Shown: positions 5,624 to 5,886 of the stretch, piece after piece
Layout: each line of letters begins with the position of its first letter
Position numbering within the stretch: position 1 is the first letter of the stretch
Notes under the pieces: generated by a model
What the model was told of the DNA's origin: nothing
Database searches by the model: none
What the model saw: only the letters and a program-made list of their open reading frames with translations
Program-made: the position numbers and the translations under genes
NCBI GenBank assembly: GCA_003246805.1
Contig: QKDG01000082.1
Span: 1-5,886, forward strand
Source of the DNA: Clostridia bacterium
GTDB taxonomy: Bacteria > Bacillota > Clostridia > Oscillospirales > Ruminococcaceae
DNA: 5,886 nucleotides
Direction: 5' to 3'

Positions 5624-5886
5624 ATGGCTAAGATTGAGAACACAACAGAATGCGTTGAAGCTTTGATGGAAATGATGAAAAGCAAAAACGCAAAAAGCCT
5701 GCATGTTATAGAGAAAGAATTTGAGTTTTTTATAGAAATGGATTGCGAGAAATCACCTGTAATCGTAAGCGGAGAAATGCCACAGTATAAAATGCCTGTT
5801 GCTGCTGAGCAAAACACAGCAAGCAAGCCGGAGGTTAGTGCTAAGCCACAGGGCAATATTGTTAAGGCCCCTATTGTAGGCACCTA
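5624..5886 (+). CDS. accB: Biotin carboxyl carrier protein of acetyl-CoA carboxylase (AccB), 5' part
   Basis: AccB carries the biotin that moves carboxylate from biotin carboxylase (AccC) to the carboxyltransferase (AccA/AccD), which makes malonyl-CoA for the fab enzymes. The window holds 87 complete codons of an open frame that runs off the edge. Residues 1-43 form the short N-terminal region, a helix followed by a hydrophobic/acidic strand (SLHVIEKEFEFFIEMD, 25-40). Residues about 52-78 are a Pro/Ala/Lys-containing linker. KAPIVGT (81-87) is the start of the biotinyl domain, which in this family usually reads APxVGTFY; the next codon starts with TA, so a Tyr is likely. The biotinylated lysine (in the AMKM motif) would lie beyond the edge and cannot be checked. 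Position right after fabF is the standard clostridial order. Confidence 0.9.
   Translation, partial: MAKIENTTECVEALMEMMKSKNAKSLHVIEKEFEFFIEMDCEKSPVIVSGEMPQYKMPVAAEQNTASKPEVSAKPQGNIVKAPIVGT

Noticed and set aside
5602..5883. Minus-strand open frame opposite accB
   Set aside because: The + strand frame from 5624 has an ideal ribosome site, the expected operon position and the APIVGT biotinyl-domain start. The antisense frame has nothing comparable.

Overview
The window is one strand-uniform stretch of a type II fatty acid synthesis operon from a low-GC, Gram-positive-type bacterium. It is most likely a member of the Clostridia or a related Firmicutes lineage. This rests on strong purine-rich Shine-Dalgarno sites before every gene, AT-rich codon use, the flavin-dependent enoyl reductase FabK in place of FabI, and the gene order fabH-fabK-...-fabG-fabF-accB. 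I cannot name a genus.

Layout: fabH (41-1033) and fabK (1045-1968) are followed by a 61-base gap, the longest in the window. Then come three small membrane-protein genes of almost equal length (2030-2542, 2554-3063, 3086-3601; 170, 169 and 171 aa). After them fabG (3613-4356), fabF (4379-5611) and the 5' part of accB (5624 to the window edge) resume the standard order. All genes are on the + strand. The other gaps are 11 to 22 bases, and I see no terminator or convincing internal promoter, so a single polycistronic transcript is likely.

How the genes work together: AccB carries biotin for acetyl-CoA carboxylase, which makes malonyl-CoA. FabH starts chains from acyl-CoA and malonyl-ACP, FabF elongates them, FabG reduces the 3-keto group, and FabK reduces the enoyl group. 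The dehydratase (fabZ) and the other acc genes are not in view and may lie beyond the 3' edge. The malonyl transacylase gene fabD, usually found between fabK and fabG in clostridial operons, is absent, and so is acpP.

The unusual part is the three-gene cassette that occupies the fabD position. The three proteins share a layout: one N-terminal membrane helix, a basic loop, a two-helix hairpin, and a cytoplasmic C-terminal domain of about 70 residues with a common [DE]-I-x-x-I-[EK]-[LY] motif and a terminal basic helix. They look like diverged tandem paralogs, possibly with a bacterial PH-like domain. Their DNA is clearly more AT-rich than the flanking fab genes. Their function is unknown; a membrane-linked role tied to lipid synthesis is a guess from context only.
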